A stretch of DNA of 37,756 nucleotides from CAVVDT01 sp964568825 (GCA_964568825.1 CAZMSA010000010.1:1-37756), one strand, 5' to 3'. Shown: positions 17,338 to 26,351, numbered from the stretch's first letter. Notes: generated by a model not told the origin, from the sequence alone. A program made the numbers and translations.

Positions 17338-20085
17338 GTGAAGAAACGGCGCCAGTCCATAGGCCGCAAGATTACCGTCACCGTTATCACTGCGGTGTTC
17401 GTTGCCGTTACCGCGGCGACCGGCTTCTTCCTGTGGCGCCAGACCACGCAGGACTACTTTTCGCGCATCTCCGAGCTTGAAGTCACCGCCGATGTGTTTT
17501 CTTCGGTGGTGGCGCCGCATCTGGCACGCAATGAAAGACCTCAGGCGCTCATTGCACTCAGGGCCATCGCCAAACTGCCGAACATCCCCTACATCGCGGT
17601 CATCGACGCCAAGGGAAAGCCGTTCGCAGCGCTTGGCTCGGCAGTCCTGCTCACTTCAGGTACGGTCAAGGTCAAGGGCGGCGGCATTCTCGGTCTCCTG
17701 AGCACCACCGCCCTGCCGGTAAAGGTGCCGATCATCAACGCCGGTCGAAATATCGGCTCGCTGGTGCTGCTCGCCGACATCTCCGACTTGCAGCAGCGGT
17801 TGAAGATCGGCCTCGCATTGACGCTGGCCGTCGCCAGCTTGGCATCACTGCTTGGTGTCGCCATCGCCAGCGCCATGCGCAAGAAGATCGTCTCACCCCT
17901 CGCCGATCTGTCGGCGGCAATGAGCGAAGTGCGCTCGACTCACGATTTTTCAAAGCGAGTCACCAAGTCGAGCGATGACGAGACCGGCGATCTGGTCGAG
18001 GCCTTCAACGACATGCTGGCCCAGATATCGACACGCGACAGCGCCTTGTCGCGGCATCGCGAAACACTGGAACAGACGGTCGAAGAGCGCACCCGCGAAT
18101 TGCGCGAGGCTCGAGACGCCGCCGAAGGCGCCAACAAGGCCAAATCCGACTTCCTCGCCACCATGAGCCATGAAATCCGCACCCCCATGAATGGCGTCAT
18201 GGTGATGGCCGAACTGCTCGCGGCCGCCGAATTGCAGCCTCGCCAGCAACGCTATGCCGAGGTAATCGTACGCTCCGGTCAGAGCCTGCTTACCATCATC
18301 AACGATATTCTCGACCTCTCCAAGATTGAGGCGGGAAAGCTTGAACTGGAGCAGGTTGAGGTATCTCCGTGCCGGGTCATCGACGATGTCATGAGCCTCT
18401 TCTGGGAGCGGGCTTCCTCAAAGGGGCTGGACCTTGCCGCCTTCGTGACGCCCGACGTGCCGCACCAGATTATTGGCGATCCGGTCCGACTAAACCAGGT
18501 ACTCAGCAACCTGGTCAACAATGCCCTAAAGTTCACTGAAAGCGGCCACGTCGCCATCTACGTACGCAGCCTCGGCCGCGCCGGCGACCGGGTCAGCCTC
18601 GAATTCTCGATCATCGATACCGGCATCGGCATTCCTCCCGACAAGGTTGGCAAGTTGTTCGAGGCATTTTCCCAGGCCGACCAATCGACAACCCGCAAAT
18701 TCGGCGGCACCGGTCTCGGTCTCGCCATCTGCAAGCGGTTTGTGGAGGCTATGGGCGGCGACATTCGGGTCGAAAGCGCCGAGGGCAAAGGATCGCGCTT
18801 CGTGTTTCGCTTCGAGGCCAAGACCGACGCTGAATACACGACCATTGATCGCGATCAACTGGGGTCATTGCGCAGGGCGGTCGTGGCGGTGACCGGGACG
18901 ACCACGCCGCGGGCCATAGCCAGCTACCTGGAAGTAAATGGCATCGACGTGGCCATCATCCCGCCCGAGCGTCTTGGCAACTTCGACTTTACCGGCCACC
19001 AGGCGGTATTTGCCGACCCCCGGGCGCTGGTCGGAATAACCGGGCTACAGCAGCAGATGACGAGCCCGCATCGCGTCGTGGTCACTGAAATAGGCAACGT
19101 GTCGGGCGAGGACCTGATTCGCTCCGGTCTGGCAGACGATCTGATCATGCGCCCAGTCGCCCGCCGCGAAATGCGCGACATGATCGAGCGCATAGCGCAT
19201 GGCGAGCGGCGCGGCATAAGAGCCCTCCAGGCGACTGCCGGCGAGCAGGCGATGCCCGACTTCAAGGGCGCACGAATCCTGGTGGCGGACGACAACGCGG
19301 TCAACCGCGAGGTTATCATCGAGGCCCTGCGCCGGCTCAATGTCAGCGTCGATGTGGTTGCCGACGGGCGCGAAGCCGTCGATGCGTGGTCCGCAATGCC
19401 CTACGCACTGGTATTTATGGACTGCTCGATGCCAGTGATGGACGGCTTCAAGGCCACCGAGGTGATCCGTCGGCTCGAATCCCAGCACGAAGATGGGCGG
19501 CGAACGCCGATCATCGCCCTGACGGCCCATGTGGCCGGCAGCGACGCCGACCGCTGGCGGCGGGTCGGCATGGACGACTACGTCATCAAGCCGTTCACTA
19601 TCAAGACGATTGCCGGTTGCCTGTCCCGCTGGGTTGACAGCCCAGTGACTGCGACGGTGCCGGCCGCGCCGCCGCAAGAGCCGCAAGCCGTCGGTCCACT
19701 CACGCCGGATGAGATGGTGGCGGACCACCATCCGGGTAAAGACCTCCCGCTACTCGACCAGTCGATCCTCGCCGAACTCGGCGGCGACGGATCGGACCTG
19801 GTCAAGCGGGTAAGCAAGCTGTTCGTCGACCATGTCCCTGGCGCTCTCGCAGAAATCGACCGCAATGCCGTGGGCGACGATGTGATAGCTTTGGCCGACG
19901 CAGTGCATGCGCTGAAATCCATGTGCGCCAATATTGGAGCTGCACGCGCCGCCGCCGCCTGTCACCATCTGGAAACCCTCGCCCGTGCCGGGCAGGCCTT
20001 CGATGCTGCCGATCATACGGCGGTTATTGCGCGAGAGGCCCGGGCCGCTCTGGCTGAGGTGGCAAGGTTGCAGGACGCCGCGTGA
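17338..20085 (+). CDS. BarA/GacS-like tripartite hybrid histidine kinase (HAMP-HisKA-HATPase-pseudoREC-REC-Hpt)
   Basis: This is a 915-residue inner-membrane sensor. It has TM1 at about 10-32, a periplasmic sensor of about 125 residues, TM2 at about 158-182, HAMP, and a coiled coil ending in ERTRELREARDAAEGANKAK. The HisKA motif is MSHEIRTPMNGV (His about 278). The HATPase has N-box NLVNNALKFTESG and GGTGLGLAICKRF. A degenerate receiver at about 510-620 lacks a recognisable Asp pocket. A good receiver follows (ILVADDNAVNR; Asp in LVFMDCSMPVMDG, about 694). The Hpt has HALKSMCANIGA (His about 857). GTG 17338 is chosen because it precedes a basic stretch and TM1; a TTG at 17230 would add a non-conserved-looking leader. 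It is convergent with dadA, 9 bp apart. Confidence 0.85.
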   Translation: MKKRRQSIGRKITVTVITAVFVAVTAATGFFLWRQTTQDYFSRISELEVTADVFSSVVAPHLARNERPQALIALRAIAKLPNIPYIAVIDAKGKPFAALGSAVLLTSGTVKVKGGGILGLLSTTALPVKVPIINAGRNIGSLVLLADISDLQQRLKIGLALTLAVASLASLLGVAIASAMRKKIVSPLADLSAAMSEVRSTHDFSKRVTKSSDDETGDLVEAFNDMLAQISTRDSALSRHRETLEQTVEERTRELREARDAAEGANKAKSDFLATMSHEIRTPMNGVMVMAELLAAAELQPRQQRYAEVIVRSGQSLLTIINDILDLSKIEAGKLELEQVEVSPCRVIDDVMSLFWERASSKGLDLAAFVTPDVPHQIIGDPVRLNQVLSNLVNNALKFTESGHVAIYVRSLGRAGDRVSLEFSIIDTGIGIPPDKVGKLFEAFSQADQSTTRKFGGTGLGLAICKRFVEAMGGDIRVESAEGKGSRFVFRFEAKTDAEYTTIDRDQLGSLRRAVVAVTGTTTPRAIASYLEVNGIDVAIIPPERLGNFDFTGHQAVFADPRALVGITGLQQQMTSPHRVVVTEIGNVSGEDLIRSGLADDLIMRPVARREMRDMIERIAHGERRGIRALQATAGEQAMPDFKGARILVADDNAVNREVIIEALRRLNVSVDVVADGREAVDAWSAMPYALVFMDCSMPVMDGFKATEVIRRLESQHEDGRRTPIIALTAHVAGSDADRWRRVGMDDYVIKPFTIKTIAGCLSRWVDSPVTATVPAAPPQEPQAVGPLTPDEMVADHHPGKDLPLLDQSILAELGGDGSDLVKRVSKLFVDHVPGALAEIDRNAVGDDVIALADAVHALKSMCANIGAARAAAACHHLETLARAGQAFDAADHTAVIAREARAALAEVARLQDAA

Positions 20086-20094
20086 GTATCACTG

Positions 20095-21342
20095 TCAGGC
20101 GGCGACAAGCATGCCATCGAGCGGAATGGCGGGCGTCTTGCCGGCGATGAGGTCGGCGGTGATCCGCGCCGCGCCATGACTCATGGTCCAGCCCATGTGG
20201 CCCTGGCCGGTGTTGAACCACAGGTTCTTGTGGCGGCCCTGGCCAAAGATCGGGGTTCCCTCCGGTGTCATCGGCCTCAGCCCCGCCCAGTAGTCGGGTT
20301 GGGCATAATCTGCGGCATCCGGGAACAGCGTCCGGGCGACGTTCAGCATAGTGCGGAAATCGGACGGCCGGTACGAGCGGTCATAGCCGGAAAACTCGGC
20401 AGTGGCGGTAAGCCGCATGCGTTCGCCCATCGGGCAGTACGCCACCAGCGTCTCCTCATCGACACCGCCGATTGATGGTACATTGTTGCGTCCGGCCGTT
20501 GGCACCGTAACCGAGTAACCCTTTACCGGATAGATCGGCAGGTCGACGCCGACGTCCCGCGCCAGATGTGGTGAAAAGACGCCAAGTGCCAGCACATAGA
20601 CATCGGCGGCTTCGCGGCCCTTGCCGGTAACGACTGCGGCCACCCGGTCACCGTCGAGATCGAAGCCCTTGATCTCGGTTGAATATTCGAAATTGACTCC
20701 CTTATCCTTGAGCCAGGCGCTCATGTTGCGGGCGAACATGCGGCAATCGCCGCTTTCGTCGCCCGGCGCATAGAGGGCGCCGGCAAAGCGTTCTTTGACC
20801 GGGGCGAGCGCCGGATCAACGCGGGCGATGCCGTCACGATCGAGCGCCTCGATTGTACAACCAGCGTCAATAAGAATCCGCGACTTGGAGCGTGCGCCCT
20901 CGAACAGCGCCGGCGTGCGATAGAGATAGAGCAGGCCGCCCCTGCGCCCGTCATAATCGATGGTCGCATGATCGAGCGTATCGTGGAAAACACTTTGCGA
21001 ATAGCCGCACAGTCGCGCCTTGCGCGTGGTATTGATGAGGGCGCGCTCGGGTGTGCACTCCTTCCAGAAGCGCCACATCCAGCGCCAAAAGGCGGGATCG
21101 AGATTGGGGCGAAAGCGCAGAGCCTGGTCGTTGCGCCACAAGGAACGAAGCAGGATGCCCGGCGCGGCCGGCGATGACCAGGCATAGGCATGGCCAGGCG
21201 CGAACAGGCCGGCATTGGCATAACTGGTGAACGAAGCGGCCTCGCTTTCACGGTCGATGACCGTGACCTCGAAGCCGTCGCGATGGAGTTCGTAGGCGGT
21301 TGTGATGCCGACGATGCCCGCTCCCATGACGATCGCTTTCAT
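20095..21342 (-). CDS. dadA: D-amino acid dehydrogenase (DadA family FAD oxidoreductase)
   Basis: The 415-residue DAO-family flavoprotein starts with the dinucleotide motif VMGAGIVGITTAYELHRDG and carries TSYANAGLFAPGHAYAW, YPVKGYSVTVP and the C-terminal GLRPMTPEGTPIFGQG and NTGQGHMGWTMSHGAA, all typical of DadA. The family oxidatively deaminates D-amino acids to 2-oxo acids plus ammonia, passing electrons to the respiratory chain. ATG 21342 has GAGGTGAGG upstream. It is the last gene of an eight-gene leftward operon and lies 11 bases after ridA. In this context the substrate may be a special amino acid whose oxo acid feeds the TPP decarboxylase encoded just upstream; that is inference. Confidence 0.88.
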   Translation of the reverse strand: MKAIVMGAGIVGITTAYELHRDGFEVTVIDRESEAASFTSYANAGLFAPGHAYAWSSPAAPGILLRSLWRNDQALRFRPNLDPAFWRWMWRFWKECTPERALINTTRKARLCGYSQSVFHDTLDHATIDYDGRRGGLLYLYRTPALFEGARSKSRILIDAGCTIEALDRDGIARVDPALAPVKERFAGALYAPGDESGDCRMFARNMSAWLKDKGVNFEYSTEIKGFDLDGDRVAAVVTGKGREAADVYVLALGVFSPHLARDVGVDLPIYPVKGYSVTVPTAGRNNVPSIGGVDEETLVAYCPMGERMRLTATAEFSGYDRSYRPSDFRTMLNVARTLFPDAADYAQPDYWAGLRPMTPEGTPIFGQGRHKNLWFNTGQGHMGWTMSHGAARITADLIAGKTPAIPLDGMLVAA

Positions 21343-21353
21343 GGCCTCACCTC

Positions 21354-21707
21354 TCAGTCGACAGCAGCTTCGACCATAATCTCGACGGTAAACTCAGGTG
21401 CCGCCAGCTTGGCCTCGACGGTAGCGCGGGCCGGCGCGCATCCGGGTGCCATCCAGGCGTCCCAGGCGGCGTTCATTTCGGCGAACGTCGACATGTCGGC
21501 GATCCAAATATTGGCCTTGAGCAACTTGGTCTTGTCGCTACCGGCCTCGGCCAGCAGCTTGTCGATTTGGCCGAGGATGTCCGCGGTCTGCTCGCCGACC
21601 GGCCGGCCCGATTTGGTCTCCGACACCTGGCCTGCCAGATAGACGGTATTGCCGTGAATGACGGCCTGGCTCATGCGCTTGCCAGATCCGATGCGACGGA
21701 TGGTCAT
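21354..21707 (-). CDS. ridA: RidA/YjgF family enamine/imine deaminase
   Basis: This is a 117-residue trimeric RidA-type protein. Typical motifs are MSQAVIHGNTVYLAGQVSE at the start, KLLKANIWIADMSTFAEMNAAWDAW in the middle, and the conserved Arg in APARATVEAKLAAPEFTVEI near the end. RidA hydrolyses reactive 2-imino/enamine intermediates released by amino acid oxidising or PLP enzymes. Pairing with dadA (11 bases downstream) fits, because DadA makes imino acids. ATG 21707 has GGGAGC upstream and begins the family-typical MTIRRIGSG; longer in-frame readings extend into the neighbouring decarboxylase gene in a wrong frame. Confidence 0.9.
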   Translation of the reverse strand: MTIRRIGSGKRMSQAVIHGNTVYLAGQVSETKSGRPVGEQTADILGQIDKLLAEAGSDKTKLLKANIWIADMSTFAEMNAAWDAWMAPGCAPARATVEAKLAAPEFTVEIMVEAAVD

Positions 21708-21753
21708 TTGGGTGCTCCCTTCAGGTGGCCGGATTTCAAGTTCATAGGTGTCC

Positions 21754-22335
21754 TTAGCCGATCCCGCCTTGCGAGAGAAGAGCGGACCTGAAGCGCTGGC
21801 GAATGGCATGGCCGTCACGCTCCGGCAGCACCCGGGGGACGGGTGCCCGCGAAATCTTGATGACGGCGATGACCGGGCCCACGGCGTTGCGCAGCATGTC
21901 GATTGCCGAGCCGAGTTCATCGTCCGCTCGCACCATCGCCGCGCCGGCAAAACCGCTGGCCAGCGCCACAGCGGCCAGATCGGTGCCGAGGCCGGTGTGG
22001 CTTTGCTGCCCGCCGGTTTCGCCGAAGGCTTCGTTGTCAAGGACCGCAATGGCCAGGTTCGGCGGCCGCCGCGCCCCGACGGTCGCCAATGATCCCATCC
22101 CCATCAGCATCTCGCCGTCACCGGTGACGACGAGCACCCGCTTTGCCGGCTGCGCCAGCGCCAGTCCCAATCCGATTGGCACGGCCAGTCCCATGGCGCC
22201 CCACAGATAGAAATTGGAGTTGTGATCCCCTGCGGCGGCCACATCGTAGGTGGGCGAGCCCAGTCCGGCGACAACGAGAAGATTGTCGTCATGATCAGCC
22301 AGCAGACGGGCAACAGCGATACGGCGTTCAAGCAT
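21754..22335 (-). CDS. Sulfopyruvate/phosphonopyruvate decarboxylase-like, beta (TPP-binding) subunit
   Basis: The 193-residue protein is the pyrophosphate-binding half of a split TPP decarboxylase. It shows the TPP/Mg motif GDGEMLMGMGSLATVGARRP ending in NLAIAVLDNEAF, preceded by NFYLWGAMGLAVPIGLGLAL and followed by GGQQSHTGLGTDLAAVALASG, as in ComE-type sulfopyruvate decarboxylase beta subunits. It would form a complex with the alpha subunit encoded 9 bases upstream. The reaction predicted from the family is decarboxylation of 3-sulfopyruvate to sulfoacetaldehyde, or of phosphonopyruvate to phosphonoacetaldehyde. ATG 22335 has GAGGCGC upstream. Exact substrate is not proven. Confidence 0.8.
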   Translation of the reverse strand: MLERRIAVARLLADHDDNLLVVAGLGSPTYDVAAAGDHNSNFYLWGAMGLAVPIGLGLALAQPAKRVLVVTGDGEMLMGMGSLATVGARRPPNLAIAVLDNEAFGETGGQQSHTGLGTDLAAVALASGFAGAAMVRADDELGSAIDMLRNAVGPVIAVIKISRAPVPRVLPERDGHAIRQRFRSALLSQGGIG

Positions 22336-22344
22336 TGGCGCGCC

Positions 22345-22854
22345 TCAAAACACTTTTGCACCGATGAGGCGTTGGGAGAGCAACACGGCATTGGCGGTGT
22401 GGCTATCAAAGGCATTGGCCAGAGCGGCGGAGACCATGGATCCGGCGTCTTCGGGGTGATCCACCCGATAGACCAGGAACCCGGCACGCGAGAACGTCTC
22501 CGGCGTCGCCTGGCCCATGGGCACCTGCCACGGATTGAACTCGGCCCACTCACCGCGCATGGTAACGAGGGTCAGGAATGGAAATCCGCAGGTCTTAAGC
22601 AACGAAAAGGCGTTGACGCAGTTGCCGACACCGGAAGATTGCATCAGCAGAACACCACGCTCGCCGCCGAGATCAGCGCCGGCCATGAGACCGACGCCTT
22701 CCTCCTCGGTGGTAAGGACGGTGGCCTTGATACCGTGGTCGGCATGGGCGGCGCGGATGAGTTTTTCATGGCCGGCGTCGGGCACATAGGCAACCTGGGC
22801 AATGCCACCCTTCTTCAGCGCCTGCCAGATGTCGCCCTGCCAGTCTTCGCTCAT
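22345..22854 (-). CDS. Sulfopyruvate/phosphonopyruvate decarboxylase-like, alpha (PYR) subunit
   Basis: The 169-residue protein is the pyrimidine-binding half of a split TPP enzyme. The activating Glu sits in TTEEEGVGLMAGADLGG, followed by VLLMQSSGVGNCVNAFSLL, closely resembling ComD-type sulfopyruvate decarboxylase alpha subunits (family pattern TREEEGVG...MQNSGLGN). A further family-like stretch is VTMRGEWAEFNPWQVPMG. ATG 22854 is chosen: it overlaps the stop of the dehydrogenase gene by 4 bases (ATGA), and upstream in-frame sequence encodes an Arg-rich non-family leader. It is co-transcribed with the beta subunit. Confidence 0.82.
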   Translation of the reverse strand: MSEDWQGDIWQALKKGGIAQVAYVPDAGHEKLIRAAHADHGIKATVLTTEEEGVGLMAGADLGGERGVLLMQSSGVGNCVNAFSLLKTCGFPFLTLVTMRGEWAEFNPWQVPMGQATPETFSRAGFLVYRVDHPEDAGSMVSAALANAFDSHTANAVLLSQRLIGAKVF

Positions 22855-23762
22855 TTCTGCCCCTTGCCGGCGAAGCGTACCTTCGGCTGGCCGGCCCGCT
22901 CGCACCAGTGATCGAGCAGGGCGGAAAAATCGAGGGCATGATAGGGCCTAGAGCGGGCAAGGCTCAAGGCTTCGCGCGCCACAGCGGCGATCGGCATTGG
23001 CACCATCACACGATTGGCGGCCTCGACAATGAGCGACATATCCTTGTGCGCGAGGTCGACGGTGAAGCCCGGAACGGTATCATCAGACAGCACCTTGGTA
23101 GCGTAATTCACCTTCAATTGCCCGTTGGTCGCAGTGGTCCCGTGGATGACGTCGAGGGTATTTTCCAGATTGAGGCCAAAGGCCTGCGCCAGGGTCAGCG
23201 CTTCGGCGTTCATCTGGCAGGCGGTGATAGCAAGGAAGTTGTTGATCAGCTTGGTGCGGGTTCCGGTGCCCGGTCCCCCACAATGATAGATGGTGGTACC
23301 CATGGCCTCCAGCAGCGGCTTGACGGCCTGAAAGTCCGCATCGGAAGCCCCGACCATGAACAGGCTCTCGCCCCGGTCGGCATGACTGGCGAGGCGGCCG
23401 ATAGGGGCATCGACGAAACCGATGCCGGCCTTGGCGAGTTCTGCCGCTACCCGGTCCGTGGTTTCCGGCCGAACGGTGCTGAGATCCATGACGATCTGGC
23501 CCGGACGGGCGATCGAGGCGATGCCGTCCGGCCCGAGGACGGCTTGCTCCACATCCGGCGGACCGGGCAGCACGGTGATGACCACATCCGCGCCTTCCGT
23601 GGCGCCCTTAATCGAACCGCCATTGGTCGCACCCAGCGCCACAAGATCGGCAACCGGTTCATTGCGCACGTCGTAAACCGAGAGCTGAAAGCCCTTCTTC
23701 TGCAAGTTGGCAGCCATGGGCTTGCCCATGCGCCCCAGACCAATGAATCCGACCGTCGTCAT
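22851..23762 (-). CDS. Beta-hydroxyacid dehydrogenase, YihU (sulfolactaldehyde reductase)-like
   Basis: The 303-residue NAD(P)H dehydrogenase begins with the Rossmann motif FIGLGRMGKPMAANL. The catalytic region is KLINNFLAI (Lys171, Asn175). The substrate motif, which in most 3-hydroxyisobutyrate/tartronate dehydrogenases reads DAPVSGG, here reads DAPIGRL with Arg123. From memory, E. coli YihU has the same Gly-Arg at the same position, used to bind the sulfonate of sulfolactaldehyde; the sequence around VDLAHKDM and PMPIAAVAREA also resembles YihU. The likely role is reversible aldehyde/alcohol conversion of a sulfonated (or phosphonated) C2/C3 compound. ATG 23762 has GGAGG upstream. It overlaps the decarboxylase alpha gene by 4 bases. 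Confidence 0.82.
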   Translation of the reverse strand: MTTVGFIGLGRMGKPMAANLQKKGFQLSVYDVRNEPVADLVALGATNGGSIKGATEGADVVITVLPGPPDVEQAVLGPDGIASIARPGQIVMDLSTVRPETTDRVAAELAKAGIGFVDAPIGRLASHADRGESLFMVGASDADFQAVKPLLEAMGTTIYHCGGPGTGTRTKLINNFLAITACQMNAEALTLAQAFGLNLENTLDVIHGTTATNGQLKVNYATKVLSDDTVPGFTVDLAHKDMSLIVEAANRVMVPMPIAAVAREALSLARSRPYHALDFSALLDHWCERAGQPKVRFAGKGQK

Positions 23763-23794
23763 GCGCGCGCCTCCATCAACAAAGGGTGATGGTG

Positions 23795-26347
23795 CTATTC
23801 GGCGGCGGCTTTGGCAAGCTTGCGGGTTCCAACCAGCGGGACGCCGACGGCTTCAGCGGTAACCAGCGTGATGGCGCGCAGGTCTTCAGGTTCGAGATTG
23901 CGCACATCGGTTTTGCCGGTACAGCGGGCCATGATCGAGGCTTCCGCCGACAGGGCGCCAATCAGCGAACGCGCCTGGTCAGTGCGTTCCTCCATCGAGC
24001 GGCCGCCGTGAAAGACGATGCCGCCATCGGCGATGCTGCCGCCCACTGCCAGCCCCATGGAAACCCCGAGCACCGAAACCTTGGCGCCCAGCGAGATGAG
24101 CTTGGCGCAGTCGGTGCCCGAACGCACGCCGCCGAAGTAAATCAGGTCGAGGTCCTCTTCGCGGTTCATGCGTCGCATGATGCGCAATGCATCGCGGATG
24201 ACGGTGTAATCGGGCAGTCCCTGCAATTCACTCCAAGGGTTTGCGATACCCGGTGTGGCATCGAGCAGCAGGATGCTGAAGCCGTTGTCGAGAGCAAAGG
24301 GTATGGCCCGCTCAAGGTCGGCGGACCGGCTTGCCAGACCCATGGGCCTTCCCGCGACGGGCATTGCCTTGAAGGGCCGAAAGCTCGTTGACGACGCGTG
24401 GATATGGGCAGCAGCGGCTGCATCGGCAGGTGCTTCATTGGCCATGACAAGTTGAAGCCATGGCGCTGTGGCAGCTTCCAAGCGCCGGCGCGCAAGATAG
24501 GCCGAACCCGCCTCGCTCAAACCCTGCGCCACCGCACGGGCCACTTCGGCAGGCATATCGTCGACGCCAGTGACGATGAAGGGATGCTCGATACCGATGC
24601 CAGCGATGTCGGTCGTCACGTTGCAGGCATCGCGGTAGGGATCGATGACAAGGCGCGACAGGTTGGCCGGCAGAAAGACCAAATCGTCGAGATTGGCTTT
24701 ATGGTCTTCACCGTAGGTTGCAGGCGCCGGCACCAGCCGCTTGGTCAGGATTGCGCGCTGAGTAACGGCATCATCCGGCCGGGTGCGCGCCATGACGAAG
24801 ATGTCTTCGCGGGTACGCACTGAATAATCAGACGAACCGGTCTCGGCATCGCAGCGATAGCAACGCGCCGCCTCGTCCTTGGCCGTCTTTAGATCGTAAG
24901 TGTCTTCGATCTCGGGGAATTCCACCGGATTGTCGCCAAGGCCGTTGAAGTGCTGTTCCTGGCGCGGGAAGATTTCCCAGTTGATGTCCTGGGCCACCGG
25001 CACCCGACGGGTGCGGTAGGGAGTGCGATAGGGCAGCGGGGAGGCGACGCCGTCGAGGTATGACTTTACATAATAGGCGGCGCGGTGCCCATGCATCATC
25101 GCCATGACGATGGTCGAGCCGCCGAAGGCGCCGTCGCCAGCGGCGAACACCTGGGGATCGCTGGTGCGCATGCCCTCCCAGTCGGTCTTCACCCGGTCGC
25201 CCGCCATCAGGCCGGCAGCGCCGAGTTCGGCCGATTCAGCCTGCTGGCCGACGGCGGAAATCACCATACCGCATTCGATGTCGTGCTCGGAGCCTTCGAC
25301 ATTCACCGGCCGTCGCCGCCCGTCGGGACCTGGCTCGCCGAGCGCCGTCTCGACGCACCTCAACGCAAAACGGTTGCCCTCGGAGACAACCTTCACTGGC
25401 TGCGTATTGTAGATGAACTGGATGCCTTCCTCGATGGCCCCTTTGAGCTCTTCCTTGCGGGCGGGGATTTCCTTGGGACCGCGTCGATAGATGACCTTGA
25501 CCGTCTTGCAGCCGGGAAGCCGCATGGCCGAACGGCAGGCGTCCATGGCGACATCGCCGCCGCCGATCACCAGCACCGTCTCCGGCATGCTGGGACGTTC
25601 GCCGCCGTTGACGCGGCGCAGGAAGCCGACGCCGTCGACTACGTTGGGATGGTCCTCGCCCGGCACACCCATGGATTTGCCCCACCACGAGCCGATGGTG
25701 ACGAGGATGGCGGCATGATGCTTCTTCAATTCGTCCAGCGTGATATCACGGCCGAGTGCGGTGTTGGTGTGGATGGTGATGCCGGGGCAGTGCTTCAACT
25801 GCCGCTGCATGTCCTCTTCGATGATGCCGGGCGGAAGGCGGAAGGCGGGGATGCCCCACACCATCATGCCCCCTGGCCTGTCCATCATCTCGTAGACATG
25901 GACTTCGAAACCCGCTTCGGCGAGGTCCTGCGCCGATGTAAGACCGGCGGGGCCAGCGCCGACGATGCCGACGGTTTCCTTGCGCGTGACCTGAACGGCC
26001 GGCAGGTGATGATCTCGCCCCAGCTTGTCCATGACGAAGCGCTTGAGGTTGCGGATGGCGAGCGGCCCGTCGCTGTCGGCACGGCGGCAGGCCGGCTCGC
26101 ACGGGGCATCGCACACCCGCCCGCAGATCGACGAGAACGGGTTGGTGGCGGTGATGGCCTCAAACGCCTCATGCCACTTCTCCTCCCAGATATAGCCGAT
26201 ATAGGAGGGCGCATCGGTCCCCACCGGGCAGGCGACCTGGCAGGGCGCCGGCACGAAATGCCGGTCGGGCACGTCGTCCTTGAAGCTCGTGGGCACCTTG
26301 ATCGGGCGTACGCGATTGATGTCGTAGACGTTGGTCAGGTTGCTCAT
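23795..26347 (-). CDS. GltD-like FAD/Fe-S oxidoreductase fused to a degenerate glutamate-synthase FMN-barrel domain
   Basis: This 850-residue protein has two parts. Residues 1-550 resemble the glutamate synthase small subunit GltD. They have an N-terminal double Fe-S region (Cys36, 40, 75, 79, 83, 87 in CQVACP and CGRVCDAPCEPACRR), FAD motif VGIVGAGPAGLTSA, NAD(P)H motif VLVIGGGDVAMDACRSA, and FAAGDGAFGGSTIVMAM. Residues about 560-850 look like a decayed glutamate-synthase FMN TIM barrel: LIYFGGVRSGTDCAKLISLG aligns by eye with VLMGGIKDGIDTMKALALG of the next protein, but the [3Fe-4S] Cys cluster is missing. It probably feeds NAD(P)H electrons to the adjacent FMN protein. ATG 26347 is preferred, 4 bases after the upstream gene; a longer Cys/Arg-rich leader is unlikely. 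Confidence 0.82.
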   Translation of the reverse strand: MSNLTNVYDINRVRPIKVPTSFKDDVPDRHFVPAPCQVACPVGTDAPSYIGYIWEEKWHEAFEAITATNPFSSICGRVCDAPCEPACRRADSDGPLAIRNLKRFVMDKLGRDHHLPAVQVTRKETVGIVGAGPAGLTSAQDLAEAGFEVHVYEMMDRPGGMMVWGIPAFRLPPGIIEEDMQRQLKHCPGITIHTNTALGRDITLDELKKHHAAILVTIGSWWGKSMGVPGEDHPNVVDGVGFLRRVNGGERPSMPETVLVIGGGDVAMDACRSAMRLPGCKTVKVIYRRGPKEIPARKEELKGAIEEGIQFIYNTQPVKVVSEGNRFALRCVETALGEPGPDGRRRPVNVEGSEHDIECGMVISAVGQQAESAELGAAGLMAGDRVKTDWEGMRTSDPQVFAAGDGAFGGSTIVMAMMHGHRAAYYVKSYLDGVASPLPYRTPYRTRRVPVAQDINWEIFPRQEQHFNGLGDNPVEFPEIEDTYDLKTAKDEAARCYRCDAETGSSDYSVRTREDIFVMARTRPDDAVTQRAILTKRLVPAPATYGEDHKANLDDLVFLPANLSRLVIDPYRDACNVTTDIAGIGIEHPFIVTGVDDMPAEVARAVAQGLSEAGSAYLARRRLEAATAPWLQLVMANEAPADAAAAAHIHASSTSFRPFKAMPVAGRPMGLASRSADLERAIPFALDNGFSILLLDATPGIANPWSELQGLPDYTVIRDALRIMRRMNREEDLDLIYFGGVRSGTDCAKLISLGAKVSVLGVSMGLAVGGSIADGGIVFHGGRSMEERTDQARSLIGALSAEASIMARCTGKTDVRNLEPEDLRAITLVTAEAVGVPLVGTRKLAKAAAE

Positions 26348-26351
26348 CGGG

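Noticed and set aside
22908..23789. Plus-strand open frame of 293 codons
   Set aside because: Antisense to the YihU-like dehydrogenase, which has clear Rossmann and catalytic motifs on the minus strand.
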